A stretch of DNA of 64,000 bases, from positions 40,488,111 through 40,552,110 of the forward strand of contig NC_092576.1 of NCBI RefSeq assembly GCF_037975245.1, written 5' to 3'. The DNA comes from Apostichopus japonicus (taxonomy: Eukaryota; Echinodermata; Holothuroidea; Aspidochirotida; Stichopodidae). A program made the translations under genes and the position numbers. Of the stretch, positions 37,681-48,900 are shown one piece after another (the stretch's first letter is position 1; every line of letters starts with the position of its first letter). The notes beneath the pieces are model-generated. The model saw only the letters and a program-made list of their open reading frames with translations, did not search any database and was not told the origin of the DNA.

Positions 37681-38093
37681 ACTATTTTGTTGTTGTCAGC
37701 CTTCTGAGAACTGGAGGATATTAAGTGCTGGAACAGATACGTCGACGAACTTGATGATAGTGGAGGATGAACACAAACAGACGAAAACGAATAAAAACGA
37801 AAAAATCAATCCAAACTGGGAGTTATACCATAGAGGCAGAGGTTGCCCCATGCCACAGGGAATTGGTTCCCGAATTGAAAATGGTGACATCATTGTAAAG
37901 TCAGCGACTGGTTAAAATAACATGCCCTTCCGGGGACTTGACGAAATATACTAGTGGAAAAAGCATCAGTGAAAGAATGCACGTGCTTATGTGGACCAAA
38001 ATTATATGGTATACCTGTGCTTCCACGCCAGCAACCTCCAGTAAAACGTAATATTGTGCCTTGCTGGAAAAGTTCCTGAACTTCTGACTTATA

Positions 38094-38345
38094 TTATCTC
38101 TTTTCGGCTCGATCGATCTTGGTCAGGTCATCAATAATATAGTAGCGTTTGCTCGATAGGGCTTCTCTGGCATGCTTTAAAGTGGTGACTTTATCTTGGT
38201 AGTATGAGAGCTTCACCAAGATATGTCTGTCTCTATTCGGGACTGATCTTCCGTCCCTGTGAGCCCGTTCCAGCCTGCAATCCTGGATTCCAGTTTCATT
38301 CAGCACCTTTTTAGCAATTTCCAGGCAGTTTTCTCGTCGATAACA
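38094..38345 (-). pseudogene. LINE ORF1 C-terminal fragment (RNA-binding)
   Basis: The peptide Leu-Glu-Arg-Ala-His-Arg, Arg-Asp-Arg-His-Ile-Leu-Val-Lys-Leu, Tyr-Gln-Asp-Lys, Ile-Asp-Asp-Leu-Thr matches the RRM and C-terminal domain of L1-type ORF1 proteins. Only the last third is present. Sequence upstream of it at 38,346-38,824 shows no further coding. Confidence 0.65.
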
Positions 38346-38824
38346 GGTTTAACTGATGAATGGCAACTAACAAAATGTGTCTGAACGTTTAATTTATTTA
38401 AATGTATTATTTAAATTTATTTAATTTATCTTTCAAAAAATTATATAAAATAGGCTAAAACTGCTTACCATTCTCTCGAAAAAATTTAAATATCGATCGT
38501 CCGAGCTTTTGTCAGGCGATAATAAAATAAAAACAAACTGAGGGCGTTGTTGAGAAACAAGTTCATTAATATTAATTATATATAGTTTACCGTAAGTACG
38601 GTAATCTATGAAAAATATGAAAACTATTGAGAACAAATACAATTTGTATGTTTATACTTTTCCAATCAGTTTCCCTTTGTTGAGTTACTGTATATCAGAA
38701 GCAAGATTGTTAGTATTAATTCCCACCTTTTATGATAGTCTTGCTCACAACTGTAATATTATCAGTCATAATATTATCCCACCGCTGCCACCATGTAATA
38801 TAATCGTCGTATACAGACAGTTAG
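38346..38824. other. Non-coding, no recognised feature
   Basis: AT-rich stretch between the LINE ORF1 fragment and the next TIR element. Confidence 0.45.
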
Positions 38825-39281
38825 CAGGGGCGGATCCAGGATTTTGAGAAAGGGGGGCCGACATCCCGATGGTAGCACTTTAGTGATCTACGTCCTGGGG
38901 GAGGGGTCTAGTGGGAGGGGTTGTCCCCCTCCCCCTTGGAAATTTTTGGTTAATTGTGAGTGCTTAGATGCAAAATGGTGAAACATTTCGCCAAAAACTA
39001 GAAAAACCAGAAACGTTGCAGACACGCTTTTTTGTGCACATATTTTTTCTCGATAGACACATATTTAACAACGCTCAACAGTGCATGTACAATGGATACA
39101 CTATTATTGCGTCGATTCGTTTTTTCTTTTGCGCGAAAATTATGACACCAGATTCACGCCAAAACATAAAACAAGATATATTTAATGAGATAATTATGAT
39201 ATACTTATTAATGAAAGGGGGTGTAGGCGGTTTTACACTAGGCCTATCTAACGCAACCTGAAGTATTTTTAAGGGAGGGCC

Positions 39282-40306
39282 CGATAATAAGCGGAAACGG
39301 ATCACCGACCGAAAAAATATCGGAATTTGTGGACTATTTCTTGCTTCATATTGTATTAAAACAAAGCACCTATGTGAAAGACACAAATCACATTCTGAAA
39401 ATTGTGGAAGCCACCCCGTTACCAAAAGCAGTAGTACTTGCTACACTCGATGTCGTCGCCATGTATACCAATACTCCCCAAGAGGAGGCATTAGATATAT
39501 GTCAAGAAGTCTATGAAAAGGCAGAAAAAAGCGAATATGGAATAAATAAAATATCTTCCATATCCATGCACAAACTAATTGAACTTATTTTTAACAAGAA
39601 ACTGTTTCGAGTTCAATAACCAATTCTATCTACAAAAGATCGGTTGCGCCATGGGTAGCCAAGCCTCTGCGGAAATCTGTGATATCGTCAAGCATAGACT
39701 GGAAAACCAGATTTTACCGACAGATAATAAATTCTTAAAATGGCTCCGCTATAGAGATGAAATTCTATTGCTTTACGACGGTTCACCTCAGGAACTTGAA
39801 CAACTAGTAAACAGGTTGAATGAAATTCACCGCTTCTTAAAGTTTACGGTAGAAATATTACACACCGAGGTAACATACCTAGATTTGAAAATCTTCAAAG
39901 GTCCAAGGTTTGAAACCAATGGGTTATTAGACACCAAAGTCTACACCAAACCCACGGAAACCTTCCAATACCTCGACAGAAACTCTGCACACCCACTTGC
40001 CACTTTTAAAGGCTTCATTACTGGGGAAGTCTTACGATACGCACGTCTATGTAACAATGAGACTGATTTCTTACAGAAAAAGAATGCATTCACAGAGAAA
40101 CTGTTACTCCGTAACTATAAGAAAGAGGAAATTGCCTCCGCCACGAAAGGCATAAAACTTGAAAACCGTGGGCAATACCTCACTACCAATCCTAAACAAA
40201 AGGAATCACCAATGGTGTTCAAGCTTACCTGTACACCCCATTTCAAAACCACGCATTTGAAAAATGTACTTTTGAAACATTGGCACTTGATTTCGCAACA
40301 CGCGGA
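39282..40306 (+). pseudogene. Penelope-type reverse transcriptase remnant
   Basis: Recognisable motifs: Thr-Leu-Asp-Val-Val-Ala-Met-Tyr-Thr-Asn-Thr-Pro (the TLDVxxLYTNIP box), Gly-Cys-Ala-Met-Gly-Ser, Trp-Leu-Arg-Tyr, Leu-Lys-Phe-Thr, Tyr-Leu-Asp-Leu, Thr-Lys-Pro-Thr-Glu and a Ser-Ala-His-Pro segment. The catalytic box at 39,750-39,761 reads Tyr-Arg-Asp-Glu in place of Tyr-Ile-Asp-Asp. One frameshift lies at about 39,590-39,605, and the hAT MITE cuts the thumb. The enzyme cannot be active. Confidence 0.85.
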
Positions 40307-41206
40307 CAGGGGCGTAGCGAATTTTGTTGTTGTTGTTGGGGGGGGGGGATATGGAGGATTTGAATTGCCGACGGATCTGGAAGTTGTGACTGAAATGGGG
40401 GAGGGTTCTAAGGGGAGGGGGTGTCCCCCTCCCCTTTGGGAAATTTTTAGTTTTAAACATCCTTAGATGCAATCTGGTGCATATTTTAAGTCAAATTTAG
40501 CAGCGTAGAATTTCCATTTCGATATTATTTTTATGGCAGTCGGCAGAAGAAGAATTAATTGGGACCAATTATCGAACTGTGTTTTCTCTTTCACCGATCG
40601 TTGAAATAGTGAAACTTCGTGATGAAAATGTTCAGAAAACTTTCCGGTAATGAGAAAAAAACAACATTCATTGATATACAAGCGAGAAACGTTAAAAATT
40701 GTGTACAATTCGGGAGCCGTGTCCTTAAGTTTTCCACGGAGAACGAATGACATCTGCGATGACGTCATTCTGAACAGAGGATAATGTGGGACAACACGTT
40801 GTCACACGATAGCACGACTCATGGGCTGCGGCCTATACGGAAGCATTTAATTCCATTTCTTTCACTGAGTTGCCGGCGATTCTGGCACTCGTCTAGCTGA
40901 GCCTGGCTACAGTAGCTATACTGACGGCCGTGACATTATCAGTTATTTGCCGAGAGGTTTTTAACTTGCAGGCGTCGGGTGATTGGATTGGTGAATGAGT
41001 TTATCAGATGAAGAACTGGAAAATCGAAATAACCGATAAAGAAGCTCCCGTTCTCCTTTTCTCTATTCAGCTTTCCTTCTTTCTTCCCCTTCCGCTCTCT
41101 TCACCTTTTCTCCTTTTGCCGACAGACCCAAAATTTGCCGACAGCGACCAAATTATTGGGGGTGTGACACCCCCACCACCCCCCCCCCCCGCTCGCTACG
41201 CCCCTG
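40307..41206. mobile_element. hAT MITE inside the PLE
   Basis: Termini CAGGGGCGTAGCG and its complement, with a perfect 8-bp duplication CACGCGGA (40,299-40,306 and 41,207-41,214). It is exactly 900 bases. Poly-G and poly-C tracts sit just inside the ends. Removing it and one copy of the duplication restores the PLE reading across the gap, which dates it after the PLE. No transposase. Confidence 0.9.
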
Positions 41207-41444
41207 CACGCGGAATTATCCAAACTGTTTCCAAATAACCGATTCTAGCCTACAAAAGGGCCCAAAATCTCAAAGATTTACTTGTTAACTCAAGGTTTCA
41301 TACTAACGAAGAATCAGCTGACTCTCAAGGTTAACACGAAGCTCTTTTAGATGCTCTTAAAGCTGCACTATGAGTCCATAAAAACTCGTGCACAGACAAT
41401 AGATGCATTTTGAGAACGAGACGCCCAGGCCGAATATAAAATAT

Positions 41445-41515
41445 TCAAAGGCTACTACTGATGAAGCTCCTCCTATAAAGTTTGAGAGCAGAAACCGGTC
41501 TAGTTGGTCATAAGA
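41445..41515 (+). ncRNA. Hammerhead-ribozyme-like motif at the PLE 3' end
   Basis: CTGATGA (41,458-41,464) and GAAA (41,491-41,494) enclose a segment able to form an imperfect stem II (GCTC...GAGAGC). ACC...GGT after GAAA could form a short stem III, followed by the UC of a cleavage site. The first base pairs of stem I do not match, so this copy is probably degenerate. Penelope-like elements are known to carry hammerhead motifs in their terminal repeats. Confidence 0.45.
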
Positions 41516-41999
41516 ACCTACACTAGTCTCTCCTACTATTAACAGTACACTCAATTCACCTAATACGTGCAATTATGTTTCACCACGAGGAGCATACTAT
41601 AAGTTCATGTTCCTCGGGCCCTCCCTTAAAAATACTTCAGGTTCTCGGCGACTACGTTGCGTTAGATAGTTTAAAACCGCCTACACCCCCTTTCATTCAG
41701 ATAATTATGATATACTTGCTAACTGTGCATTGGTTTTCCCTGACAGTAATAGTCAGCGCTATAGTACTGAGCCGTATCTAATTAATACGTGATGTCGCGT
41801 AGGCATGATAATTGCCTTAGTTTCAAATTTGGAATAAAAACGATCGCGTTTCAGGGAAGAGCAGCTGGATATATATTAGGCTTTTCTTCACCAAGTTATG
41901 CCTATTAGGAATTTGAAGTACTCCCACATAAAAAACGCAACTGATTTCCAAAAAGGGGGGCCGGGGCCGGGTCGGCCCCCCCCCCTGGATCCGCCCCTG

Positions 42000-42540
42000 G
42001 TTAGTCCAGATAAGTAACATTATAGGCAAAGATGAAGAAGCTGTAACTGTTGATTAACAGGTTAAATACGTCATTACTTCTAATAATGATCCAGCCGAAG
42101 TAAGAAGGCCGAACAGGTATCTGCATACGCTTGTGTACTGAAGGTAAGAAGGGTGTGATACGGTGCGTAGTAACAAAGTGCCTTTTACAGGCGTATGTTG
42201 ATATGACAATTTAGTACATAACTTGACACAGTGCTTACGGCGTGACTGTTCAGGAAGCTGCAGCCCCCGTACCCTCTAAAGACTTACTTATATACTAACA
42301 TTAGCCCACGATATATACACAGCAGGCTACAACATTAATTTTATTTGTCATTATTAAAATATTACTTCAACTTATGTTCATTTCAGTCTTTTGCTTACAT
42401 GTTTGTGAATTTTAGGCATATCATACATTTACAAAGTCGATCATGGCAACATAATAGAATCAATCAAAGAACCCCACGAACGAAAAGAGGTGTCTCCTCA
42501 CCAATTGAAAGGTAATTAGCAAGAAGGTTATGATTATCAA
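42000..42540. other. Intergenic, no recognised feature
   Basis: Between the composite transposon and the MOB3 upstream region. Nothing assignable. Confidence 0.4.
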
Positions 42541-42896
42541 CGTATCGTCGCCCGGAAACTAGTGACGTAGACACGAGTAACCAGGGTATATTTTCCCCTC
42601 ACGGTTCCGGAACGGTTAGTCGGTGTTTCGGCGAGGTTACGAAATCTTTGAACATCAAACTCAAACGGCGTCCCATACAATCTTGCACATTGTTGTGATA
42701 CATCGAATTATACTTGAAATCACGTTTACCCAAGTGGTTGGGGAACCAGCAGGCGAAGCCTATGAACAGACACAGTGATGAACGATCGTATCGTGTAGTG
42801 TACGTAATTACGGCCAAGGTGGAACTTGAACTTTGACTCAACTAGTCTTTACGAAAACAAACGAACATTTATCAAGGCAACAATAAACGACTCTCG
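42541..42896 (+). promoter_or_regulatory. Probable MOB3 promoter and 5' UTR
   Basis: A locally CpG-richer stretch directly upstream of the first coding ATG. It contains an ETS-like CCGGAA (42,552-42,557) and a CRE-like GTGACGTA (42,562-42,569), both common in promoters of widely expressed genes. No TATA box at a convincing position. The transcription start cannot be fixed by eye. Confidence 0.35.
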
Positions 42897-42932
42897 ATGG
42901 AAAACTTCACAAAAATTTTTAAACCAGACAAG
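42897..42932 (+). CDS. MOB3: MOB3 exon 1 (start codon, 12 codons)
   Basis: ATG begins [12 protein letters not shown] and stops exactly at a GTAAAT donor, phase 0. Relatives begin with a similar short segment ending Phe-x-x-Asp-Lys before Thr-Phe-Arg-x-Lys. This fits the next exon perfectly and fixes the start. Confidence 0.85.
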
Positions 42933-45900
42933 GTAAATTTTTCACAAATGAGGAAGTAAATATTAGACTGAAAAGGAATGGAGTAGTGAACAGGAAGTAA
43001 AATAACGTTAGCCTAAGTTAGCCCGTACCTATAACTGTGTAAGCCTAGGCCTACTGTAAGTAATTTACTCTACAGTATATACTGTCTGTTGAAATAAAAC
43101 TGTCCCAGGCTGCTTAGTTTACGGTTAATGTTAACTTTACGTTTAAGCTTCGTGTAGGTTAATGACCTCACTAAGGTATATTTTGGACCGGTACTTCAAA
43201 AGCACTACTAATACTCCTCCCATGGAAACTTTATATCTAGGCTAGCCTCAGGCTATGCAAAGTAACCAAATGCCTTTGCAGCTAAAATGTCACTGCATGG
43301 CTGACTTAACAGAATGCCAGCAACCCCAAAAAACATTACAAGGCAAATCCCCATATTTAGTTTTATAACTTGGATTTAAAGTTAAATTTATTTTTAAAAT
43401 AATTTTAAAGCTTGTCCCCATGTATTTCTTTTTGGGAAGGAACGATCTCTTTAGTTGAGGAAATGAACAGGACATATTTTGGACTATGATTGCAATAGTC
43501 CAATATCCCTGAACGTATTTTGTGATCTTTATTTAAGTTTGTAACACGGGTCTACTGTCACTCATCAGAAGGCTTCATCTACTGGCAAATTCCAGTCAAA
43601 CATAAGAAAACAGTGAATTTCCAGCCAGTGGCAGACATGATATCTTTAATCTTTTGGTACTAATTTAGAATCTTTACCATCCCTAACCCTATTCCCTACT
43701 TTCTAAACCCTAATTCCTAGCCCCTAGAAAGCTTTCCCATTCATATGGTACGGATTCTAAAGTTAGGCCAATCTTTTTTGGGGAATCGCAAACTAATTAG
43801 ATACTTAATACACAGTATTAAAGAAAGTACAACTATAGTCATAGAAACTCATTTTTTAACGTTTAGGCCCTCCTTCCTAACACAACAAGTTCCTCAGACC
43901 CAAATTATTCTGTCATCAGCAAAAAAACATTCCCAGGACGGGTTATACGGTCTTGTTGTTAATGCCATTGGGTATAAAACCATTCTTCCAAAGGGAACTT
44001 TTCCTATGTGATTCCGTACGTGCAACACCAAAGAAGAGTCAACACACTATGGCTTGTTCTGCTCCAATTTATTGGGGTTATAGGACCTATACTGGGTATG
44101 AAAGCCAGGAAATTAAATGAAAGAACATTAAGAGAGGACGGTGGTACAACCCATCGGACGGATTCGTTAGCCCTGAGAACTTACAGCTCTCACATCTCAA
44201 AGTAGATTGCAACTACTTCGAAAATGATTAAAAACAAAAATGGTTGAGAACTTCTGATACAAGTTGTTCTTACAGTGGTTAGATGGCATGTGTGCAAAAG
44301 CAACGCTAACGATAGCTGAAATTGAAGGGGTGCTCCACATCAAAACAATAGGGAGAACTGTTTTAATGAGTGATATTACAGATAAACGAAAGAATCCACT
44401 GTGCAACGTGCGTAGATACAGGAAAATTGTCGGGTCGTAGGTCAGAAAGTTGTTACGGGGAGAGTTCAACAATATGGATTATGCCACCTTCCCTCACACA
44501 TAGATGTTCTTAACTTCTTAGGCTTACCTTTGTATCATGCCACGCACACAATTGAAGTTTGAGCCATCCATTATGGTTGCACTGTATCCCCAATGCAATA
44601 GTTATCATCGTCCAATGGGTAGTTATCATGGTGTCCCAGCATTTGTTTCGCATCACTCAAACAATTTTACACAGATATAGGCAACATACACGTATGATAG
44701 GTCTACAGTACGTTACACATTATTACAACATTTACTGCGTATGGTGCAAAGTACTGTAGCATTTAAAGTATGTGATGTGTATTTTGTCACACTTTAAGGG
44801 TATGACTACAGTAATTACCATACCGAACCATATCGTACCATACCGGACCATATCGGACCATACCGGACCCAACCGGAGGCAAAATAAATGACCATCTGGC
44901 CATTTTACCCAAATGGGGCCGGTGTAACAGGAATCCAAGTCCCCCAGGAATCTACAGTACGTCCGCCCTCCTTTGTCCTGACGCATCAGGCCACGGTGTC
45001 CCTTTGTGCTGGATTATGTGAGAGGTTATGTAGCTAGCGCAACCATAACCCTTCACAATGGTAGCTATTGTACTCCGGACCTATGTTCCTAGGACCTGGA
45101 TTCCTATTACACCGGTATGGTAAAATCATTTGAAAACGTTATAGCTACAGATAGATGGCATGTATACTTTGATTAAAGTGAGTTCCATCACTGATGATTC
45201 ACTGCCGAATCTCACTAATGTAGGTAATGCCTATACCTCAAAGTTCATAAACAAGTGAACTATTTCATCCCAAATAGATGTCATTGATTCATTTAAGGAT
45301 AAAAAATAAGCATTTGATAGTCCGGTGGTGTCTGATGGTCATTTATTTTGCCTCCGGTTGGGTCCGGTATGGTACGATATGATCCGGTATGGTCGGAATG
45401 GGTCCGGTATGGTAATTAGTCATACCGCACTTTAAGACTTTACTTAAAATGTCGCCAGTAATCATTACTCTTAATCAACTTCCGCAAATTAATTACTTTA
45501 AAAACAGTTTTGAAGACTAATTCCGTTTGTCTAAAAACAAAGTATTTTGTAGAAAAGAAGTATTGGTGGTAAGTCACCACTGCGAGGAGGATGGAGATTA
45601 TTGTTAATTTATGACAAAGTAGTGAATGCTTTACCTGGTATCGCATGGCAAAATGATATGGTAAAATTGCTACATTTATATGTCAAAATAAAATAAAACT
45701 GTTAGCAAACTGCTTCTCCACTAGAGAGCCTGTTTAGGACAATGTGTAAAAGTAGTTGGCCTGACGTTTCGATCCTAGCAGGATCTTCTTCAGAGGCTAA
45801 ATGACAAGTAACAGTAACAGAAAGAACAAAACAAGCACAGAATACAGACAGGTTAATGAGCATGGTGAACACAAAGAGATAGATGTAAGGGGATTAGTAG

Positions 45901-48900
45901 ACAAGGGAAGGAGAGAAGTCGAAAGATGTATTATTTTACACAGGAACGGTAGTATTTTAAAACCTGAGACAAAATTCGAAGCCTTCAGAGCTGCTACACA
46001 AAGTACTGATGTCCACTAATTTATTCCCTGCATAATTAAAAGTAAATAATAATTAAGCTGGAAAAGTGACTGTGACATCTTAGACAATGAAAAGGAACAA
46101 AGAGATTTATAAGTATGATTTGAAGGGTCAGTGACCTCTTATTTATAAGTTGAGCACTCTACCAACTGAGCTTAGGACTGAATAGCTTTGTTGATGTATG
46201 TACATGTATTTGTATGTATTTGCAAGCAGGAACTCGCGAAAAAGCCTCATTGGCTTATCAAAGCCGCAAGCTGACCGAAGTCAGTCTCTTACATTCATTT
46301 TTAACGTCCATGATTATGAATTGTTTATTGTCAACAACTCTGTAACTGGACGACATACATTAATCTGGGAGTGACTCGAACTCGGGACCTTATGATTGAT
46401 TGAAAGGCACTGGCATTAACCACTGAGCGTTAACCGGCACCGGTTAAAGGCACCGGCGTTAACCGGCGTTGATCATGCAGTAGCTGCTCTAGGCACTTGA
46501 TAACACAAGTCAATCACAAGTCAAAAGAACCAGTAAAGAAATGAGTTTTTAATATTGGCAGGTTTGGTACTTTGGTGCACATGTTAGTCTGCATAGGGGA
46601 GTTTGCTGCTGTACAGTACATTACACAGTTAGTATCCTATGGCAAGTACAGTATTGGGAGACAACACTATATTGGCAGGTTTGGCAATGTGAGGTGCGCA
46701 TTAATTAGTCTGCATGGGGTAGTATGTACAGTCCCCAGCCCCTGGCCTTCTCTGTGAGAACCCCAACCTGGCTATAGGCCTGGGTATGTATGCCCTACAT
46801 TCATGTGGAGGTCTGACAGGGTTATAAGTACATTATTGTACAGTAATGTACAGTGCGATGCTACTTATAGATGTAGTAGAGGTCTGACTGGGTTACTACA
46901 GTATTGTACAGTGCGATGCTACATATAGATGTAGTGGAGGTCTGACTGGGTTACTATAGTATTGTACAGTACAATGCTTTACTTATTGATGTAGTGGAGG
47001 TCTGACTGGGTTACTACAGTATTGTACAGTAAAATGCTTTACCTATAGATCTAGTGGAGGTCTGACTGGGTTACTACAGTATTGTACAGTACAATGCTTT
47101 ACTTATTGATGTAGTGGAGGTCTGACTGGGTTACTACAGTATTGTACAGTAAAATGCTTTACCTATAGATGGAGTGGAGGTCTGACTGGGTTACTACAGT
47201 ATTGTACAGTACAATGCTTTACTTATTGATGTAGTGGAGGTCTGACTGGGTTACTACAGTATTGTACAGTACAATGCTTTACTTATTGATGTGACTATAC
47301 TGTTTGATAGCCATCATCTTGGCCTGGTTTCCTGTACATACTGTAACTGAGAAATTACCTGTATTTGCTTTTAAAAATAAAATGTGCACCAAGGCATGTC
47401 AAAGATTACAGCTACAGGAAGTATCGGAAGATAAGATAGATAGTGATAACTTCCTTGTGCTGAACCACTGATCAAGTAAACAAACATTACAGTACTGTAC
47501 AGTACTGTACAGGCATATTGTACAGTACTTGTGTATACATGTTCTTTTGGCAAGTTTCATTTTACCTGGTTGTACAGTTAGCACTACTCAAATATCCCTT
47601 CAGGCTCACAATGCTCAACTACATTATACAGTACTGTATTATACATAGATTTTGAAATAAAAAAAAAGGTACAGACTTAGGATTGTTACTGTGCAAAAAA
47701 ATTGTAGTCAAGTTCTTGGTTTATAAGGCATTGGACTTATGATCTAAGGTTTACAGGTACGAGTGATGGCCAGATCAGTACTGTACCTCATGTCCTTGGG
47801 CAAGGCACTTTATCTCCATTGCCTCTCTTCACCCAGGTGTGTAAATTGGGGATCGGTGAGATAAACTCATGTCCTTGGGCAAGGCACTTTATCGCCATTG
47901 CCTCTCTTCACCCAGGTGTGTAAATGGGGATCGGTGAGATAAACTGTCAGTTGGGCGCTGTTTAGCTGCTGCCATGTGGAGGGATTGTCTCTATGTTTGA
48001 CAGGTTATCGTTGACCACTGACCACTAAACTGTTACATTGTTTGAACAATAACAATACTCAATATGCAGTATGCTTACTGGTGAAGAGTCTGCCTGGTTT
48101 CATCCAAATGTAATAATAATAATATTGAGGATTTATAAAGTGCAGACATATCCACTGATAACGGTGCTCAAAGCGCATCACAATATTACCCTGGTCAATG
48201 ATAACCTGTCAAACATAGCGACAATCCCTCCACATGGCAGCAGCTAAACAGCGCCCAACTGACAGTTTTATCTCACAGGTTCCCTTGCGGGTTTCTCCCA
48301 CATTTATGGTCGCTAAGCGTCGTAAAAATAACTGCTGATTATTATTAATTATTATGATTAATTATACACCTGGGTGACAGGCAATAAAGATAAAGTGCCT
48401 CGCCCTAGGGCACAACCTATGTAATGGTGTGGCCATGACTGGAACCAACAATCCTAAAATCACAAGTCTTATTTGCTTGACCATAATGCTGTACCAGGTT
48501 ATATCATTTCCAACACACCAACAAGTCTTTGGTGTGTTTGTTTTAAATACAATTCGTGATGAAGCAGACATGTATGAGCTTTTTCCGCGAATTCGCGGAA
48601 TATCAGTGATTTCTTTTCTACCTCGGGGACAAAAACTAGTATCCTAACACACTGTAGCATATGCAAACTGGAGCCTATACTGCAATTTTTGCAAAGTTCT
48701 GCACATGATTTTTATTTTACTCCAGGCTCATCCCTGATGTAGTTCTCAGTTGTTTCTTTGTTTTGTTTTTTTAACTTTTCTGCACAGACTTTCAGAGCCA
48801 AGAAAAAGTTTGAAGTAGGTACTCTGAAATATGAACTTCACAAGAAAGCCATGGCCTCCCTTAACGCAGGGCTGGACCTGAAGAGTGTGGTCCAACTACC

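Larger units (their letters stand above)
34485..38345 (-). mobile_element. Broken LINE of the L1/Tx1 type
   Basis: On the minus strand: an ORF1-like RNA-binding segment (38,094-38,345), an apurinic-type endonuclease (about 37,190-37,680), a connector (36,945-37,190 and 35,658-36,134) and reverse transcriptase (34,552-35,660). The combination of an ORF1 with an RRM/CTD-like part and an APE endonuclease places it in the L1 superfamily. The reverse transcriptase wording (Asn-Tyr-Arg-Pro-Ile-Ser-Leu-Leu-Asn-Thr-Asp, Arg-Gly-Val-Arg-Gln) is closest in memory to Tx1-like elements. It is interrupted by a TTAA-flanked MITE and many frameshifts, and is truncated at 34,485. Confidence 0.82.
39270..41600 (+). 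mobile_element. 5'-truncated Penelope-like retroelement (PLE)
   Basis: The element begins within the reverse transcriptase at Pro-Ile-Ile-Ser-Gly-Asn-Gly-Ser-Pro-Thr-Glu. It runs to the thumb, is split at 40,307 by a hAT MITE, resumes at 41,215 (Pro-Ile-Leu-Ala-Tyr-Lys-Arg-Ala-Gln-Asn-Leu-Lys-Asp-Leu-Leu-Val), and ends with a hammerhead-like motif near 41,458. No GIY-YIG endonuclease is recognisable. It lies between two inverted 100-bp repeats at about 39,185-39,285 and 41,614-41,715. Confidence 0.78.
38825..41999. mobile_element. Outer TIR transposon carrying nested insertions
   Basis: CAGGGGCGGATCCAGG at 38,825 is matched by its complement ending at 41,999. GTTAG lies immediately outside both ends, a possible 5-bp duplication. 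No 8-bp duplication could be found. Its left subterminal sequence (about 38,895-38,970: GGGGTTGTCCCCCTCCCCC, then TTGGAAATTTTT and CTTAGATGCAA) is shared with the hAT MITE at 40,307, so it is probably hAT-related. About 100 bp at 39,185-39,285 is repeated inverted at 41,614-41,715. Between these lies a Penelope-like element. Confidence 0.6.

Noticed and set aside
38825-41999. Perfect 8-bp hAT duplication around the outer element
   Set aside because: The flanks share only GTTAG directly next to the termini. The 8-base windows do not match, so the superfamily is not certain.
46148-46175. tRNA gene on the minus strand
   Set aside because: Only the D-arm region is tRNA-like. The acceptor stem and a proper anticodon arm are missing, so a SINE or tRNA fragment is more likely.
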